From Acidimicrobiia bacterium UBA5794 (GTDB taxonomy: Bacteria; Actinomycetota; Acidimicrobiia; Spongiisociales; UBA5794), in contig DIDS01000020.1 of NCBI GenBank assembly GCA_002418265.1, positions 279,067 through 343,066 on the forward strand: a stretch of DNA of 64,000 bases, written 5' to 3'. The position numbers were made by a program, and so were the translations under genes. Of this stretch, positions 34,297 through 43,800 are shown piece by piece (position 1 is the stretch's first letter; every line of letters begins with the position of its first letter). The notes below the pieces were generated by a model, which did no database searches, was not told where the DNA came from, and was given only the letters and a program-made list of their open reading frames with translations.

Positions 34297-36930
34297 ATGA
34301 ACAGCAATGATGTGCGCAGCACGTTTCTCGACTTCTTTGAAGCACGCGACCACACCCGCGTGCACTCAGCGTCGTTGATCCCGATCGATCCCGCGTTGCT
34401 TTTGACCGTGGCTGGCATGGTGCCGTTCAAGTCTTTCCTGCTTGGTGAGGAGACACCACCGTATCCGCGTGCGGTCAGCTCCCAAAAATGCCTCCGAACC
34501 GCAGATCTTGAGGTGCTTGGGACGACGGCTCGACACATGTCCTTCTTCGAGATGCTCGGAAACTTCTCATTCGGCGACTATTTCAAGGAGACGGCGATCC
34601 CCCTCGCCTACGAATTGCTCACGGAGCAATACGGGCTCGACCCGGATCGGCTCTGGTACACCGTCCACGTCGACGACAACGAAGCCGCCGAGATCTGGAT
34701 TGACGATGTGGGCGTCGATCCGAACCGTCTGCAACGCACCGATGAGGACAACTTCTGGCACATGGGTGTCGCAGGACCGGCAGGGCCAGACTCGGAAGTC
34801 TTCTTCGACCGGGGCCCGGCATACGGCACCGAGGGTGGCCCGATTGTCGATGAGGATCGCTACATGGAGATCTGCAATCTGGTGTTCATGCAGTATGTCC
34901 AAGATGAGCCGTTTCATGTTGTCGGCGACCTTCCGATGAAGTCGATCGACACCGGCATGGGGCTCGAACGGATGGCAATGGTGCTTCAAGGAGTCGAATC
35001 GGTATTCGAAACGGACACGCTTCGAGCCGTCATGGCTGTCGGCGAGAACCGCACCGGTATCTCGTACGGCACCGATGAACGAAGCGACGTTTCGCTTCGC
35101 ATTCTCGCCGATCACGGAAGAGCCCTGACCTTTCTGATCAGCGATGGTGTGGTTCCGTCCAATGAGGGGAGGGGCTACATCTTGCGGCGACTCTTGCGAC
35201 GCGTTGTACGCCATGCCCACCTCCTGGGTTCGAAGGATCCCATCGTCCCAGCGCTGGTTGATGTCACCGTTGCAGAAATGGGTTCGGCCTATCCAGAACT
35301 CATCACGAACGCCGACTTCATCAAGGAGATGGCCGAGCGTGAAGAGGAGCGTTTCACCAGGACCCTTGCCGCTGGCGAGGTGCTGTTGCGTGAGGAAATC
35401 GAGACAATGGGAAACAATCGCGAGATTTCGGGCGACGTCGCCTTCAAGCTTCATGACACCTTCGGGTTCCCCATCGATCTCACCATCGAGATGGCAGCAG
35501 ACCAAGGTTTGACCGTGGATAGGGATGCCTTCGATGCCGAAATGGACGCCCAGAAGGAGCGAGCCAGAGCCGCTTTCAGGGCCGACCACGGTGACGAGAA
35601 AACAGAGACATACCGCGCCGTCCTAGGCGGGATTGAACAGTCCGTGTTCGTCGGCTACGACCACCTCGATGCACCGGGAACGGTGCTGTCGATCCTCATG
35701 GAAGGTGACACCGTCGAACAGGCGGGAGAAGGCACCGAGGTTGAGGTCTTCCTTGACACGACACCGTTCTACGCAGAATCAGGCGGACAGGTCGGTGACA
35801 CCGGAACCATCACCACCGAAACCGGTGTGCTCAAGGTCCTTGACACCCAATTTGCACTCCCCGGCGTCCATGGGCACAGAGCGAAGGTCCTCAAAGGTTC
35901 CGTGCATCGCGGTCAGGATGCGACGCTCGCCGTCGATCGGATGCGACGGGAACGAATACGCAAAAACCACACAGGCACCCACATTCTCCACTGGGCGCTG
36001 CGTGATGTTGTGGGAGAACACGTCCATCAGGCGGGGTCACTCGTGGCTCCTGACCGACTCCGATTCGACTTCTCGCACTTCGATGCCGTTGCACCCGCGG
36101 AGCTCCACCATATCGAGAGGGAGGTGAACGAACGGATCATCGCAAACGAGGCGGTGACGACCATCGAGACATCCAAAGCCGAGGCAGAAAAGATGGGGGC
36201 GATTGCCTTCTTCGGCGACAAGTACGGTGAAACCGTCCGTGTCGTCAACACGGGGAGCTTCTCCATCGAGTTCTGCGGCGGAACCCATGTTCCCTCGACC
36301 GGTCAGGTGGGACCCCTGGTCCTGGTCAGCGAAGGCTCGGTCGGATCCAATCTCCGTCGCGTCGAGGCGCTCACCGGTTCTGCCGCCTACTCCCATCTGT
36401 CAGACCTTCGTACCACCCTGACCCAGGTGTCTGATGTGCTCCGAACACAGCCCGGTGGCGTCGTCGACGCTGCTCGATCCCTGGCCGAACGGCTGCGTGC
36501 AACCGAAGCTCGACTCGGCGAATTTGAGGAGCGAGACCGCGCAGGTGTCTCAGTGAGACTGATCAACGATGCCGAAGACATCGGATCGTCAAAGGTGGTG
36601 TCGGGCCGAGTGGACGGTCTGGGTGCCGACGGGCTCCGATCCTTGGCATTCCAGGTTCGTGACCGTATCGGTTCAGGAATCGGTGTCCTCGGATCCGTGA
36701 CAGACAACAAGGCGGCACTCATTGTCTTTGTCACCGACGATCTTGTCGATGCCGGAGCCTCAGCGGGTGTGATCGCCAAAGAGGGAGCTGCCGTGCTTGG
36801 GGGAGGAGGCAGCAGAGATCCGAAGCTGGCCCAGGCGGGCGGTCCGCATGCCCATGCAATGGAGGAAGCAATCAATGCCGCGACCACAGCAGCCACCGAC
36901 GCGGCGAAGGCTGCACTCCCATCGACGTGA
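34297..36930 (+). CDS. alaS: Alanine-tRNA ligase
   Basis: Class II synthetase charging tRNA-Ala, 877 residues. The N-terminal catalytic core starts NDVRSTFLDFFEARDHTRVHS and contains FFEMLGNFSFGDYFKE. The editing domain has the zinc ligands in NHTGTHILHWAL and EFCGGTH, and the C-terminal C-Ala domain contains GGGGSRDPKLAQAGG. Complete and typical. It overlaps ruvX by GTGA. Confidence 0.98.
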   Translation: MNSNDVRSTFLDFFEARDHTRVHSASLIPIDPALLLTVAGMVPFKSFLLGEETPPYPRAVSSQKCLRTADLEVLGTTARHMSFFEMLGNFSFGDYFKETAIPLAYELLTEQYGLDPDRLWYTVHVDDNEAAEIWIDDVGVDPNRLQRTDEDNFWHMGVAGPAGPDSEVFFDRGPAYGTEGGPIVDEDRYMEICNLVFMQYVQDEPFHVVGDLPMKSIDTGMGLERMAMVLQGVESVFETDTLRAVMAVGENRTGISYGTDERSDVSLRILADHGRALTFLISDGVVPSNEGRGYILRRLLRRVVRHAHLLGSKDPIVPALVDVTVAEMGSAYPELITNADFIKEMAEREEERFTRTLAAGEVLLREEIETMGNNREISGDVAFKLHDTFGFPIDLTIEMAADQGLTVDRDAFDAEMDAQKERARAAFRADHGDEKTETYRAVLGGIEQSVFVGYDHLDAPGTVLSILMEGDTVEQAGEGTEVEVFLDTTPFYAESGGQVGDTGTITTETGVLKVLDTQFALPGVHGHRAKVLKGSVHRGQDATLAVDRMRRERIRKNHTGTHILHWALRDVVGEHVHQAGSLVAPDRLRFDFSHFDAVAPAELHHIEREVNERIIANEAVTTIETSKAEAEKMGAIAFFGDKYGETVRVVNTGSFSIEFCGGTHVPSTGQVGPLVLVSEGSVGSNLRRVEALTGSAAYSHLSDLRTTLTQVSDVLRTQPGGVVDAARSLAERLRATEARLGEFEERDRAGVSVRLINDAEDIGSSKVVSGRVDGLGADGLRSLAFQVRDRIGSGIGVLGSVTDNKAALIVFVTDDLVDAGASAGVIAKEGAAVLGGGGSRDPKLAQAGGPHAHAMEEAINAATTAATDAAKAALPST

Positions 36931-37358
36931 CGAATCGCATCATCGGCCTCGATCCCGGAGAGCGTCGGATAGGGGTCTCGGTATCTGACCCGACCGGTAC
37001 CATCGCCTCACCAGAGCGGTACATCGACACAAAGGTCGACGACGTGGATCAAACGCTGGTTGAGCTGTGCGAAACGACAGGTGCAACGAAAATCGTCGTT
37101 GGTCTTCCCGTCAACCTTGATGGATCCGAAGGACCATCGGCGCAACGCGCCCGAGTGTTCGCTGCACACGTGAGGGACGTGACCGGTGTGGACGTTGAGT
37201 TCCATGACGAACGCTTCACGTCGCACACAGCAGAATCTGCCCTGATTGCCGGTGGCGTCAAGCGACGGGCCAGAAAGGAAAAACGAGATCAGGTCGCGGC
37301 AGCAGTGATGCTGCAGTCGTACCTGGACCGTCAGAGCTATGACACAGACCGAACCTGA
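36927..37358 (+). CDS. ruvX: RuvX/YqgF family RNase H-fold protein (pre-16S rRNA processing)
   Basis: Predicted 143-residue putative Holliday junction resolvase, now usually linked to 16S rRNA 5' end maturation. Conserved acidic sites are visible: GLDPGERRIGVSVSD (Asp near residue 9), VVGLPVNLDGSEGP, FHDERFTSHTAE and a C-terminal Asp in EKRDQVAAAVMLQSYLD. GTG start overlapping alaS; mltG starts 20 bases before its stop. Confidence 0.93.
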   Translation: MTNRIIGLDPGERRIGVSVSDPTGTIASPERYIDTKVDDVDQTLVELCETTGATKIVVGLPVNLDGSEGPSAQRARVFAAHVRDVTGVDVEFHDERFTSHTAESALIAGGVKRRARKEKRDQVAAAVMLQSYLDRQSYDTDRT

Positions 37359-38424
37359 CAGCGACGCTTCGTCACGCAACAGGCTTCTCGTCATCGGCGG
37401 CGCTGCCCTTGCAGGCATCGTCGTTCTTTTTCTCCTTGCCAATGGTGTTGCCGGTCTCGTGTCGAGCGATGAAGGCGTGACCAGCATCGAGGCTGGCCAG
37501 CCTGTGACCGTTTCTGTTCAGCCGGGTTCCTCAGCGGCATCGATCTACACGCTGCTTTCCGATGCTGGCGTTGTGCCGTACAGGGACATTGAGGCGGCAG
37601 CGCGGCAGGCGGGGGCGGAGAGCTCGCTTCAACCCGGGACATACAACCTCGAGACCGGAATGAGTGCCGGAGAAGTCCTCAGGCTGCTTCTGGAAGGGGG
37701 CACGGCGCCAGACTCGCGAACGATCACGATCGTTGAGGGATGGACGGTTGCTCGCATCATCACCGAATTGGCGGCCCGCACAGAATTCACGGTGCAGGAC
37801 TTCACGGAGGCTCTGTCGAACGGGAGCGTGTCATCACCCCTGTTGGTGCAGGCTCCGGCCGGGCTCGATCCGCTTCAGCGTTGGGAGGGTCTGCTCTACC
37901 CGGCAAAATACCCGATACCCGAGGGCTCCACGGCAACGACAATGCTCCAGACGATGGCCAATGAAATGGTGACGCGGTTCGAAGCTGTCGACTGGACACC
38001 CCTCGTCGATCTGAACATCAGTCGCTATGAGGCGCTCATCATCGGCTCACTCGTGGAACGCGAAGCAGGCACCGAGGCAGATCGTCCGTTGATCTCAAGT
38101 GTGATCTACAACCGGCTCGCGGTACCGATGCGCCTCCAAATCGATGCCACGGTCATCTACGCGCTCGGGGAGAACCCGGGCCAGGTCCTCGCCGAGCATC
38201 TTGGTATCGACTCGCCATACAACACGTATCAGGTCGACGGTCTCCCTCCGACGCCGATCGGGACCGTTTCACAAGCGAGCCTGCAAGCAGCAATCAACCC
38301 TGCACAGACGGACTATCTGTTCTACGTTCTAGCTGACACCGACGGTTCCCACGCGTTTGCGGCAACCTATGAGGAACACCAGGCGAACGTGGAACGGGCA
38401 AAGCGCGACGGGGTCCTGCCGTGA
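37339..38424 (+). CDS. mltG: Endolytic murein transglycosylase MltG
   Basis: Membrane-anchored lytic transglycosylase that cuts nascent glycan strands; 361 residues. A short cytoplasmic N-terminus is followed by one transmembrane helix (LLVIGGAALAGIVVLFLLANG, residues about 16-36), a LysM-like region and the YceG catalytic domain. The catalytic Glu lies near residue 240 in GSLVEREAGT, followed by SVIYNRL and the IDSPYNTYQ-GLPPTPI substrate block. The last codons RDGVLP-stop are followed immediately by an imperfect copy of the same 21 bases in another frame. Confidence 0.94.
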   Translation: MTQTEPDSDASSRNRLLVIGGAALAGIVVLFLLANGVAGLVSSDEGVTSIEAGQPVTVSVQPGSSAASIYTLLSDAGVVPYRDIEAAARQAGAESSLQPGTYNLETGMSAGEVLRLLLEGGTAPDSRTITIVEGWTVARIITELAARTEFTVQDFTEALSNGSVSSPLLVQAPAGLDPLQRWEGLLYPAKYPIPEGSTATTMLQTMANEMVTRFEAVDWTPLVDLNISRYEALIIGSLVEREAGTEADRPLISSVIYNRLAVPMRLQIDATVIYALGENPGQVLAEHLGIDSPYNTYQVDGLPPTPIGTVSQASLQAAINPAQTDYLFYVLADTDGSHAFAATYEEHQANVERAKRDGVLP

Positions 38425-38444
38425 GAGATGGGGTGCTGCCGTGA
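38404..38444 (+). repeat. 20-nt tandem duplication across the mltG stop
   Basis: Bases 38404-38424 encode RDGVLP-stop in the mltG frame. Bases 38424-38444 repeat this with 17 of 21 identical positions and would encode the same RDGVLP-stop one frame over. It lies in the short gap before aroE. Confidence 0.6.
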
Positions 38445-38457
38445 AGACGGTGCCGGC

Positions 38458-39264
38458 GTGAAACCCGTTGAGAAGCTGCGCTTCGCCGTCGTCGGCGATC
38501 CTGTTCTGCATTCGATGTCACCCGCCATCCACAATGCTGGATTTGCCGCATACGACGTCGACGCCATCTTCGAACATCTCCCAACCGCAACCGATGAGTT
38601 TGAAACCGTCGTGGCCATGCTCAGGAACGGTGAGCTCGCAGGCGTGAGTGTCACCATGCCACACAAGGAGCATGCCTTCAGCGCAGTTGACGAGATGGAC
38701 GAGTTTGCCAGGCGATCACATGCAGTCAATACGATCATGGTCGTAGAGGGGCGACTTGTTGGCTACAACACCGACGTCGCCGGTGTCAGGCAGGCATGCG
38801 CCCAGGCCGGCGTGAGCGAGACGGCTCCCGTGCTCATTCTTGGTGCCGGCGGCGCTGCCGCAGCTGCCGTCATAGCCATGGATGGGCGATCACTCTTTGT
38901 CTCAGCACGAAAGGCCACAGCTGCACATACCTTGGCGGATCGAACCGCCGCCGACGCACTGGTTGTGGCATGGGGAGATGGAATTGCCGGTGCCGTCGTC
39001 ATCAACGCCACGCCCGTCGGGATGGCGGGGGAGGAACTGCCAGATAACGTTCTCGCTGTTGGTTCCGGCTTGCTCGACATGGCCTATGGACAGGGCGAGA
39101 CACCGGCATGTGCGATGTATCGGGACCGTGGACTTCCCTGTGCAGACGGCCTCGACATGTTGATTGCTCAGGCTGTGTCTGCCTTTGAACGGTTCACTGG
39201 CATCACACCTGATCCGAACATTTTTCGTACAGCCATCTCTCGCTCTACCCGAGACAGTGACTGA
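38458..39264 (+). CDS. aroE: Shikimate 5-dehydrogenase
   Basis: NADPH-dependent reduction of 3-dehydroshikimate to shikimate in the aromatic pathway; 268 residues. Substrate motif VLHSMSPAIHNAGF, catalytic Lys in VTMPHKEHAF, Asp in NTDVAGV, and the Rossmann glycine loop LGAGGAAAAAV are present. The GTG at 38458 (KPVEKLRFAVVGDP) places the start right before the first strand; an ATG at 38428 within the duplicated segment is an alternative. aroC, aroK and aroB follow a prepilin peptidase gene. Confidence 0.95.
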   Translation: MKPVEKLRFAVVGDPVLHSMSPAIHNAGFAAYDVDAIFEHLPTATDEFETVVAMLRNGELAGVSVTMPHKEHAFSAVDEMDEFARRSHAVNTIMVVEGRLVGYNTDVAGVRQACAQAGVSETAPVLILGAGGAAAAAVIAMDGRSLFVSARKATAAHTLADRTAADALVVAWGDGIAGAVVINATPVGMAGEELPDNVLAVGSGLLDMAYGQGETPACAMYRDRGLPCADGLDMLIAQAVSAFERFTGITPDPNIFRTAISRSTRDSD

Positions 39265-39320
39265 CCGCCCGAGCTGACCACAGACCACACGTCAGTTCTC
39301 GCATCGCAGCACTCCTGCCG

Positions 39321-39326
39321 TATCCT
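39321..39326 (+). promoter_or_regulatory. -10-like hexamer TATCCT for the prepilin peptidase gene
   Basis: TATCCT ends 8 nt before the ATG at 39335; no Shine-Dalgarno. Confidence 0.35.
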
Positions 39327-39334
39327 CGCATACG

Positions 39335-40069
39335 ATGCTCATCGTTGCCGCCATTGCCGCCCTTGTCGGATTTGTGTCAGGAAGATCCATCATCGCCATC
39401 TCCGATGCGCACCGCATGGATCGACCTGATCGTTGGATCACGCCCATGTGTGACCAGTGTGGTGGGCCGCTGGGTGTCCTGACCACACAATGCAGAACCA
39501 ACCGGCACCCTCAACGACGTTGGAATCTCGTCGTCATGGTCGTCAACACGGTCCTCATGGTTGTCATGGTGGGTGTCGTTCCGAGCCTGTGGTTGTGGCC
39601 TGCGTATGCCGTGTTCACCGCTGCAATGGTGCTGTTGACGGTCACCGATCTCGATACCAAGCTCATACCGAACCGAATGCTCGGGCCCTCCTTGGCACTG
39701 GGAGGTGCCTTGCTCGGGATCGGATGGCTTTTCGACACGTCTGCGGGTTCCCCCCTTCGGGCTCTCGGTGGAGCGGCGGGATACTTCGCAGCGATGTACC
39801 TTCTTGCCATCCTCGCCCGAGGAGGCCTCGGGTTCGGTGATGTCAAACTCGCCGCCCTGATCGGCTTGTTCACCGGCTTCTTGAGTTGGGAAGCCGTTCT
39901 CATCGCGGGGATCGGTTCCTTCCTGATCGGAGGAGTCACCTCAATCGTGTTGCTGGTGTTCCGCATCCGTGGCCGCAAAGACGCGATCCCGTTCGGCCCG
40001 TTCATGACGGTCGCTGCCATCGTCTCCGTGTTGTGGTGGCAGGAGATCGCCGCGTGGTACACCGGCTGA
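39335..40069 (+). CDS. Prepilin peptidase (A24 family)
   Basis: Predicted 244-residue polytopic aspartic protease that cleaves type IV prepilin or pseudopilin leaders. Both catalytic Asp motifs are present: TDLDTKLIPN and GLGFGDVKLAALIG. The cytoplasmic N-terminal domain has a CDQC pair and one later Cys (TTQC) but only part of the usual tetra-Cys site. Pilin substrates are not in the window. An A24 protein near aroE-aroC is also found in mycobacteria, so the location reflects conserved order rather than a pilus operon. Confidence 0.9.
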   Translation: MLIVAAIAALVGFVSGRSIIAISDAHRMDRPDRWITPMCDQCGGPLGVLTTQCRTNRHPQRRWNLVVMVVNTVLMVVMVGVVPSLWLWPAYAVFTAAMVLLTVTDLDTKLIPNRMLGPSLALGGALLGIGWLFDTSAGSPLRALGGAAGYFAAMYLLAILARGGLGFGDVKLAALIGLFTGFLSWEAVLIAGIGSFLIGGVTSIVLLVFRIRGRKDAIPFGPFMTVAAIVSVLWWQEIAAWYTG

Positions 40070-40095
40070 GTATCTGAGATCACGCCTGGATCGCC

Positions 40096-40101
40096 TACGC
40101 T
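40096..40101 (+). promoter_or_regulatory. -10-like hexamer TACGCT for aroC
   Basis: TACGCT ends 6 nt before the aroC ATG, without a Shine-Dalgarno. The same hexamer and near-identical spacer precede def. Confidence 0.45.
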
Positions 40102-40107
40102 TCCTGC

Positions 40108-41262
40108 ATGCTTCGCTTCATCACATCAGGAGAATCCCACGGTCCCGGTCTTGTCGCGACCGTCGAGGGGCTTCCGGCAGGATTGGTCGTCACCGCGGAC
40201 GGAATAGCTGATGCACTCGCCCGCCGACGTCTTGGATATGGACGGGGTGCGAGGATGGCGCTTGAACGCGACGACCTTGAGATCCTCGGTGGTGTGCGCT
40301 TTGGCTCAACCATGGGTGGACCAGTCACGGTCCTTGTGCGGAATACCGAGTGGCCGAAGTGGCGTGAGCAGATGTCCCCGGACCCCGGTGCGGTCTCCAA
40401 GCGGGAGGTCAAGCCACGTCCGGGTCACGCGGACCTCGCAGGAATGCTCAAGTACGACACCCACGATGCACGGGACATCCTTGAACGGGCGTCGGCGCGA
40501 GAGACTGCCGCACGCACGGTCGTCGGGTATCTGGCAAAGCAGGTGCTTGCCCTGATCGGTGTCGAAGTGTTCTCACATGTGGTGCGCATCGGCTCGGTTT
40601 CGGTCGAGGTAACCGAAGCGCTTCCAACTCCGTCAGATCTTGCAAGAATCGACGCATCGGGGGTTCGGGTGTTCTCACCAGGTGCCGAAGCAGCGATGAT
40701 CGCCGAGATCGAGGCCGCCAAGGAAGCGAACGACACGCTCGGTGGTGCCGTCGAGGTGCTCGCATACGGACTTCCCCCCGGACTCGGGAGCCACGTACAT
40801 TGGGATCGCAAGCTTGACGGGCTTCTCGCTGGTGCCGTCATGTCGATCCAGGCGATCAAGGCCGTCGAGATCGGTGATGGCATCACGCAATCGAAGACGC
40901 GTGGTTCTGAGGCGCACGATGCGATCACTACCGACGGTGAGGGGTTCGGGCGCCGAACCAATCGTGCCGGTGGACTTGAGGGCGGGATCACCACCGGTGA
41001 GGTGTTGCGGGTGACGGCGATGATGAAGCCAATTGCAACGATCATGAAACCACTCGATACCGTCAACGTTGATACGAAGCAGGCCGACAAGGCATTTCGA
41101 GAGCGTTCCGATGTGTGCGCCGTGCCAGCAGCGGGTGTGGTTGCCGAGCAGATGGTCGCGTATGTCCTCGCGAACGAGGTCCTGCGCAAGTACGGCGGTG
41201 ACACGGTACGAGACATCGCCACAGCACATACGGCGTACCTTGCACGTCTCGCCGAGTTCTAG
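40108..41262 (+). CDS. aroC: Chorismate synthase
   Basis: FMN-dependent last step of the shikimate pathway, EPSP to chorismate; 384 residues. The N-terminal signature SGESHGPGLVATVEGLPAGL, the central RPGHADLAGMLKYDTHDARD and GGGITTGE-type region EGGITTGEVLRVTAMMKP are present, as is the C-terminal DVCAVPAAGVVAEQMVA. It is two bases from aroK. Confidence 0.97.
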   Translation: MLRFITSGESHGPGLVATVEGLPAGLVVTADGIADALARRRLGYGRGARMALERDDLEILGGVRFGSTMGGPVTVLVRNTEWPKWREQMSPDPGAVSKREVKPRPGHADLAGMLKYDTHDARDILERASARETAARTVVGYLAKQVLALIGVEVFSHVVRIGSVSVEVTEALPTPSDLARIDASGVRVFSPGAEAAMIAEIEAAKEANDTLGGAVEVLAYGLPPGLGSHVHWDRKLDGLLAGAVMSIQAIKAVEIGDGITQSKTRGSEAHDAITTDGEGFGRRTNRAGGLEGGITTGEVLRVTAMMKPIATIMKPLDTVNVDTKQADKAFRERSDVCAVPAAGVVAEQMVAYVLANEVLRKYGGDTVRDIATAHTAYLARLAEF

Positions 41263-41264
41263 CG

Positions 41265-41759
41265 ATGGCACACCTCTGGTTGATCGGCATGATGGGAACC
41301 GGAAAGACAACCATCGGTGTCCTTGTGGCGGAGCAGCTCCAACGTCCGTTCGTCGATCTCGACACACAAGTCATGGTCGCCACTGGGCGCACAATCCCCG
41401 AACTCTTCTCCGAAGGCGAGGAGGTGTTCCGAGACGCTGAGTCTGCAGCACTTGTTGAGGCTTCACGCGGTCCCGCCTCGGTCATTTCAACCGGTGGGGG
41501 GGCAGTGCTTGCCAAGAAGAACCTTGAGGCGATGCGAACAACGGGTGTCACGGTGCTGTTGAGAGCCTCACCGGACACGATCATGAACCGAATCGCGGAT
41601 GGGCCGGACCGTCCGCTTGCCCACAGTAAGGACGCGATCGCTGCGATCGCTGATCTCCGCAACGCGGTCTATCTCGAAGCTGCCGATCATGCGGTCGATA
41701 CGGAGGGCAAGGATCCACATGCTGTCGCAGAGGAGGTTCTCGCATGCGTCGCCATGTGA
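41265..41759 (+). CDS. aroK: Shikimate kinase
   Basis: ATP-dependent phosphorylation of shikimate; 164 residues. P-loop GMMGTGKTT, shikimate-binding DLDTQV and FRDAES blocks, GGGAVL, and the LID Arg in RPLAHSKD are visible. The stop lies 16 bases inside aroB. Confidence 0.95.
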   Translation: MAHLWLIGMMGTGKTTIGVLVAEQLQRPFVDLDTQVMVATGRTIPELFSEGEEVFRDAESAALVEASRGPASVISTGGGAVLAKKNLEAMRTTGVTVLLRASPDTIMNRIADGPDRPLAHSKDAIAAIADLRNAVYLEAADHAVDTEGKDPHAVAEEVLACVAM

Positions 41760-42796
41760 TCCTCGAAGGAGACATACCCGTTTCAGAAATCATCGTGGGT
41801 CGATCACTGATGTCGGAGATCGCACAGGCCGCGGTCGGCGTGAGTACGCGTGTTGCCGTTCTGAGCCAGCCCTCAACAAAGGCGTATGGGGAGATGATTG
41901 CCACCGCGTTGCAGTCCGTCGGACTCAACACGACGTGTCACACGTTGCCGGACGGCGAAGCCGCGAAGGACCTTGCCGTTGTCCACGACATTTATCGCGT
42001 CCTCAATCGAGCAGCTTTCACCCGTGAGGATCTGGTGATCGGCGTGGGCGGCGGAGCGTTGACGGATGTGACCGGCTTTGTCGCAGGAACATATCTGCGA
42101 GGGGTGCCCGCGATGTATGTTGCGACGACGCTGCTTGCTGCCGTCGATGCATCGATTGGGGGCAAGACGGGGATCAATGTCGATGGAAAGAACCTCGCAG
42201 GTGTCTTCGTGCATCCACAGATCGTGTTCAGTGACATCGATGTGCTCGACACCCTCCCGCACCACCTCAAGGTTCAGGGTGCAGCAGAAGCGGTCAAGAC
42301 CGGTTTCATCGAGGACATGGAGATCGTTCAGGCATATGAAGCAACGGCGGTTGACGCAGTCGACCTGGAATTCATCGTCAACCGGTCGGTCGCTGTCAAG
42401 GTCGCTGTCGTGACTGAGGATTTCACGGAACAGGGGCGAAGAGCGATCCTCAACTATGGGCACACCGTCGGACACGCCATCGAGACAGCATCGGGGATGA
42501 GCCACGGCGAGGCCGTCGCGATCGGTATGGTCTCGGCCGGTGCCGCCTCACACGCGGTCACGGGATTCAACGGCGAGGGTCGACAGTCCGAGCTCTTTGG
42601 CAAGATCGGGCTCCCAACCCGGGTTGATCAATCCATCGAGGTGGATCGGGTGAGGGCACTCATGGCAAGCGACAAGAAACGCGACACCTCCGGTCTTCGG
42701 ATGGTGCTCCTCAAGGAGTTTGGTGTCCCTGTCGTCGAAGCAGTCGACGACGCTACCGTACGGGTCGCATTGGATGCTGTCGGCCTTTCTCCCTGA
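41744..42796 (+). CDS. aroB: 3-dehydroquinate synthase
   Basis: NAD- and metal-dependent cyclisation of DAHP, second step of the shikimate pathway; 350 residues. NAD-binding GGGALTDVTGFVAGTYLRG, PTTLLA-type region ATTLLAAVDASIGGKTGIN, metal ligands in KTGFI-E, NYGHTVGHAIE and SHGEAVAIGM are conserved. No aroQ (3-dehydroquinate dehydratase) gene lies nearby. The start overlaps aroK by 16 bases. Confidence 0.97.
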   Translation: MRRHVILEGDIPVSEIIVGRSLMSEIAQAAVGVSTRVAVLSQPSTKAYGEMIATALQSVGLNTTCHTLPDGEAAKDLAVVHDIYRVLNRAAFTREDLVIGVGGGALTDVTGFVAGTYLRGVPAMYVATTLLAAVDASIGGKTGINVDGKNLAGVFVHPQIVFSDIDVLDTLPHHLKVQGAAEAVKTGFIEDMEIVQAYEATAVDAVDLEFIVNRSVAVKVAVVTEDFTEQGRRAILNYGHTVGHAIETASGMSHGEAVAIGMVSAGAASHAVTGFNGEGRQSELFGKIGLPTRVDQSIEVDRVRALMASDKKRDTSGLRMVLLKEFGVPVVEAVDDATVRVALDAVGLSP

Positions 42797-42842
42797 CGGC
42801 CGCGACAACATCGCGTACCGACAAACCGAAGAGGAGCTTTTC

Positions 42843-43403
42843 ATGATCTCAACCAATGATGTCAAACCAGGAATGGCCCTCAACCTTCCCGAGGGCTTGT
42901 TCTCGGTTGTTGAGTATCAACACGTCAAGCCCGGCAAGGGCAAGGCATTTGTACGCATGAAGCTCAAGAACGCCCGTACCGGTGCCGTTATTGACCGCAC
43001 CTTCCGAGCGGGTGAGAATCTCCCGAGCGCACGAATCGACCGTCGCGACTTTACGTTCCTCTACAGCGACGACATGGGTTTCCACGTGATGGATGGCGAA
43101 ACCTTTGAACAGTCGGCACTCCCCGCTGAACTGGTCAGTGACGACGCCGACTTCCTCACCGAAGGGATGACCATTCGGATCGCCATGTTCGAAGGAACGC
43201 CGGTGGAGCTTGAACTCCCGGCTTCGGTGGAGCTTGAAGTCACCTTTGCTGAACCCGGAGTGAAGGGTGATCGTGTTTCGGGTGCAACCAAGCCCGTCAC
43301 GTTGAGCACCGGCAAGATCGTTCAGGCCCCGCTCTTCATCGAAGAGGGAGATATTCTCAAGATCGATACCCGTACCGGCGACTACATCACGCGTGTGACG
43401 TGA
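42843..43403 (+). CDS. efp: Elongation factor P
   Basis: Ribosomal E-site factor that relieves stalling at polyproline; 186 residues, three-domain beta architecture. The loop carrying the modifiable Lys is HVKPGKGKAFVRMKL, with Lys32 at the tip. A GAGGAG site precedes the ATG. The frame is open upstream inside aroB, but MISTNDVKPG is the standard EF-P start. It overlaps nusB by GTGA. Confidence 0.97.
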   Translation: MISTNDVKPGMALNLPEGLFSVVEYQHVKPGKGKAFVRMKLKNARTGAVIDRTFRAGENLPSARIDRRDFTFLYSDDMGFHVMDGETFEQSALPAELVSDDADFLTEGMTIRIAMFEGTPVELELPASVELEVTFAEPGVKGDRVSGATKPVTLSTGKIVQAPLFIEEGDILKIDTRTGDYITRVT

Positions 43404-43783
43404 GAGAGACCGACCGAGCAGATGCACTCGGCGTCCTCTATGCACACGATGTGACCGGAACCGGTGACATCGACACCTCCGACGTATCGGCGAGAGCGGC
43501 CCATCTGGCATCGGGCGTCATCGAACATCTTGACCGAATCGACGAACTCATCGCGTCGGTCTCGGCTTCGTGGCGAATCGAACGGATGGCTGTCGTGGAT
43601 CGCAACATCTTGCGACTCGCCACGTGGGAGCTGCTGTTCACCGACCTGTCGAAAGCAGTCGTGATCAACGAGGCGGTCGAGCTCGCCAAGGCGTATTCGA
43701 CCGCAGGCAGCGGAGCATTCATCAACGGGGTCCTCGACACCGTTGCATCCCACGCGCGTGATTCGACAGCACCAGACGCGTAG
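43400..43783 (+). CDS. nusB: Transcription antitermination factor NusB
   Basis: Small helical protein that with NusE binds boxA RNA and promotes rRNA antitermination; 127 residues. RETDRADALGVLYAHD, AVVDRNILRLATWELLF, VVINEAVELAKAYSTAGSGAFINGVLD are conserved family blocks. The efp-nusB-pyrR order is common in Gram-positive bacteria. The gene ends 17 bases before the PyrR-binding element. Confidence 0.95.
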   Translation: MRETDRADALGVLYAHDVTGTGDIDTSDVSARAAHLASGVIEHLDRIDELIASVSASWRIERMAVVDRNILRLATWELLFTDLSKAVVINEAVELAKAYSTAGSGAFINGVLDTVASHARDSTAPDA

Positions 43784-43800
43784 TAGGGTGCGATGACCGA

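Noticed and set aside
43203..43245. Repeated GGTGGAGCTTGAA in efp
   Set aside because: It codes for two similar beta strands (VELEL and VELEV) and shows no sign of being mobile or regulatory.
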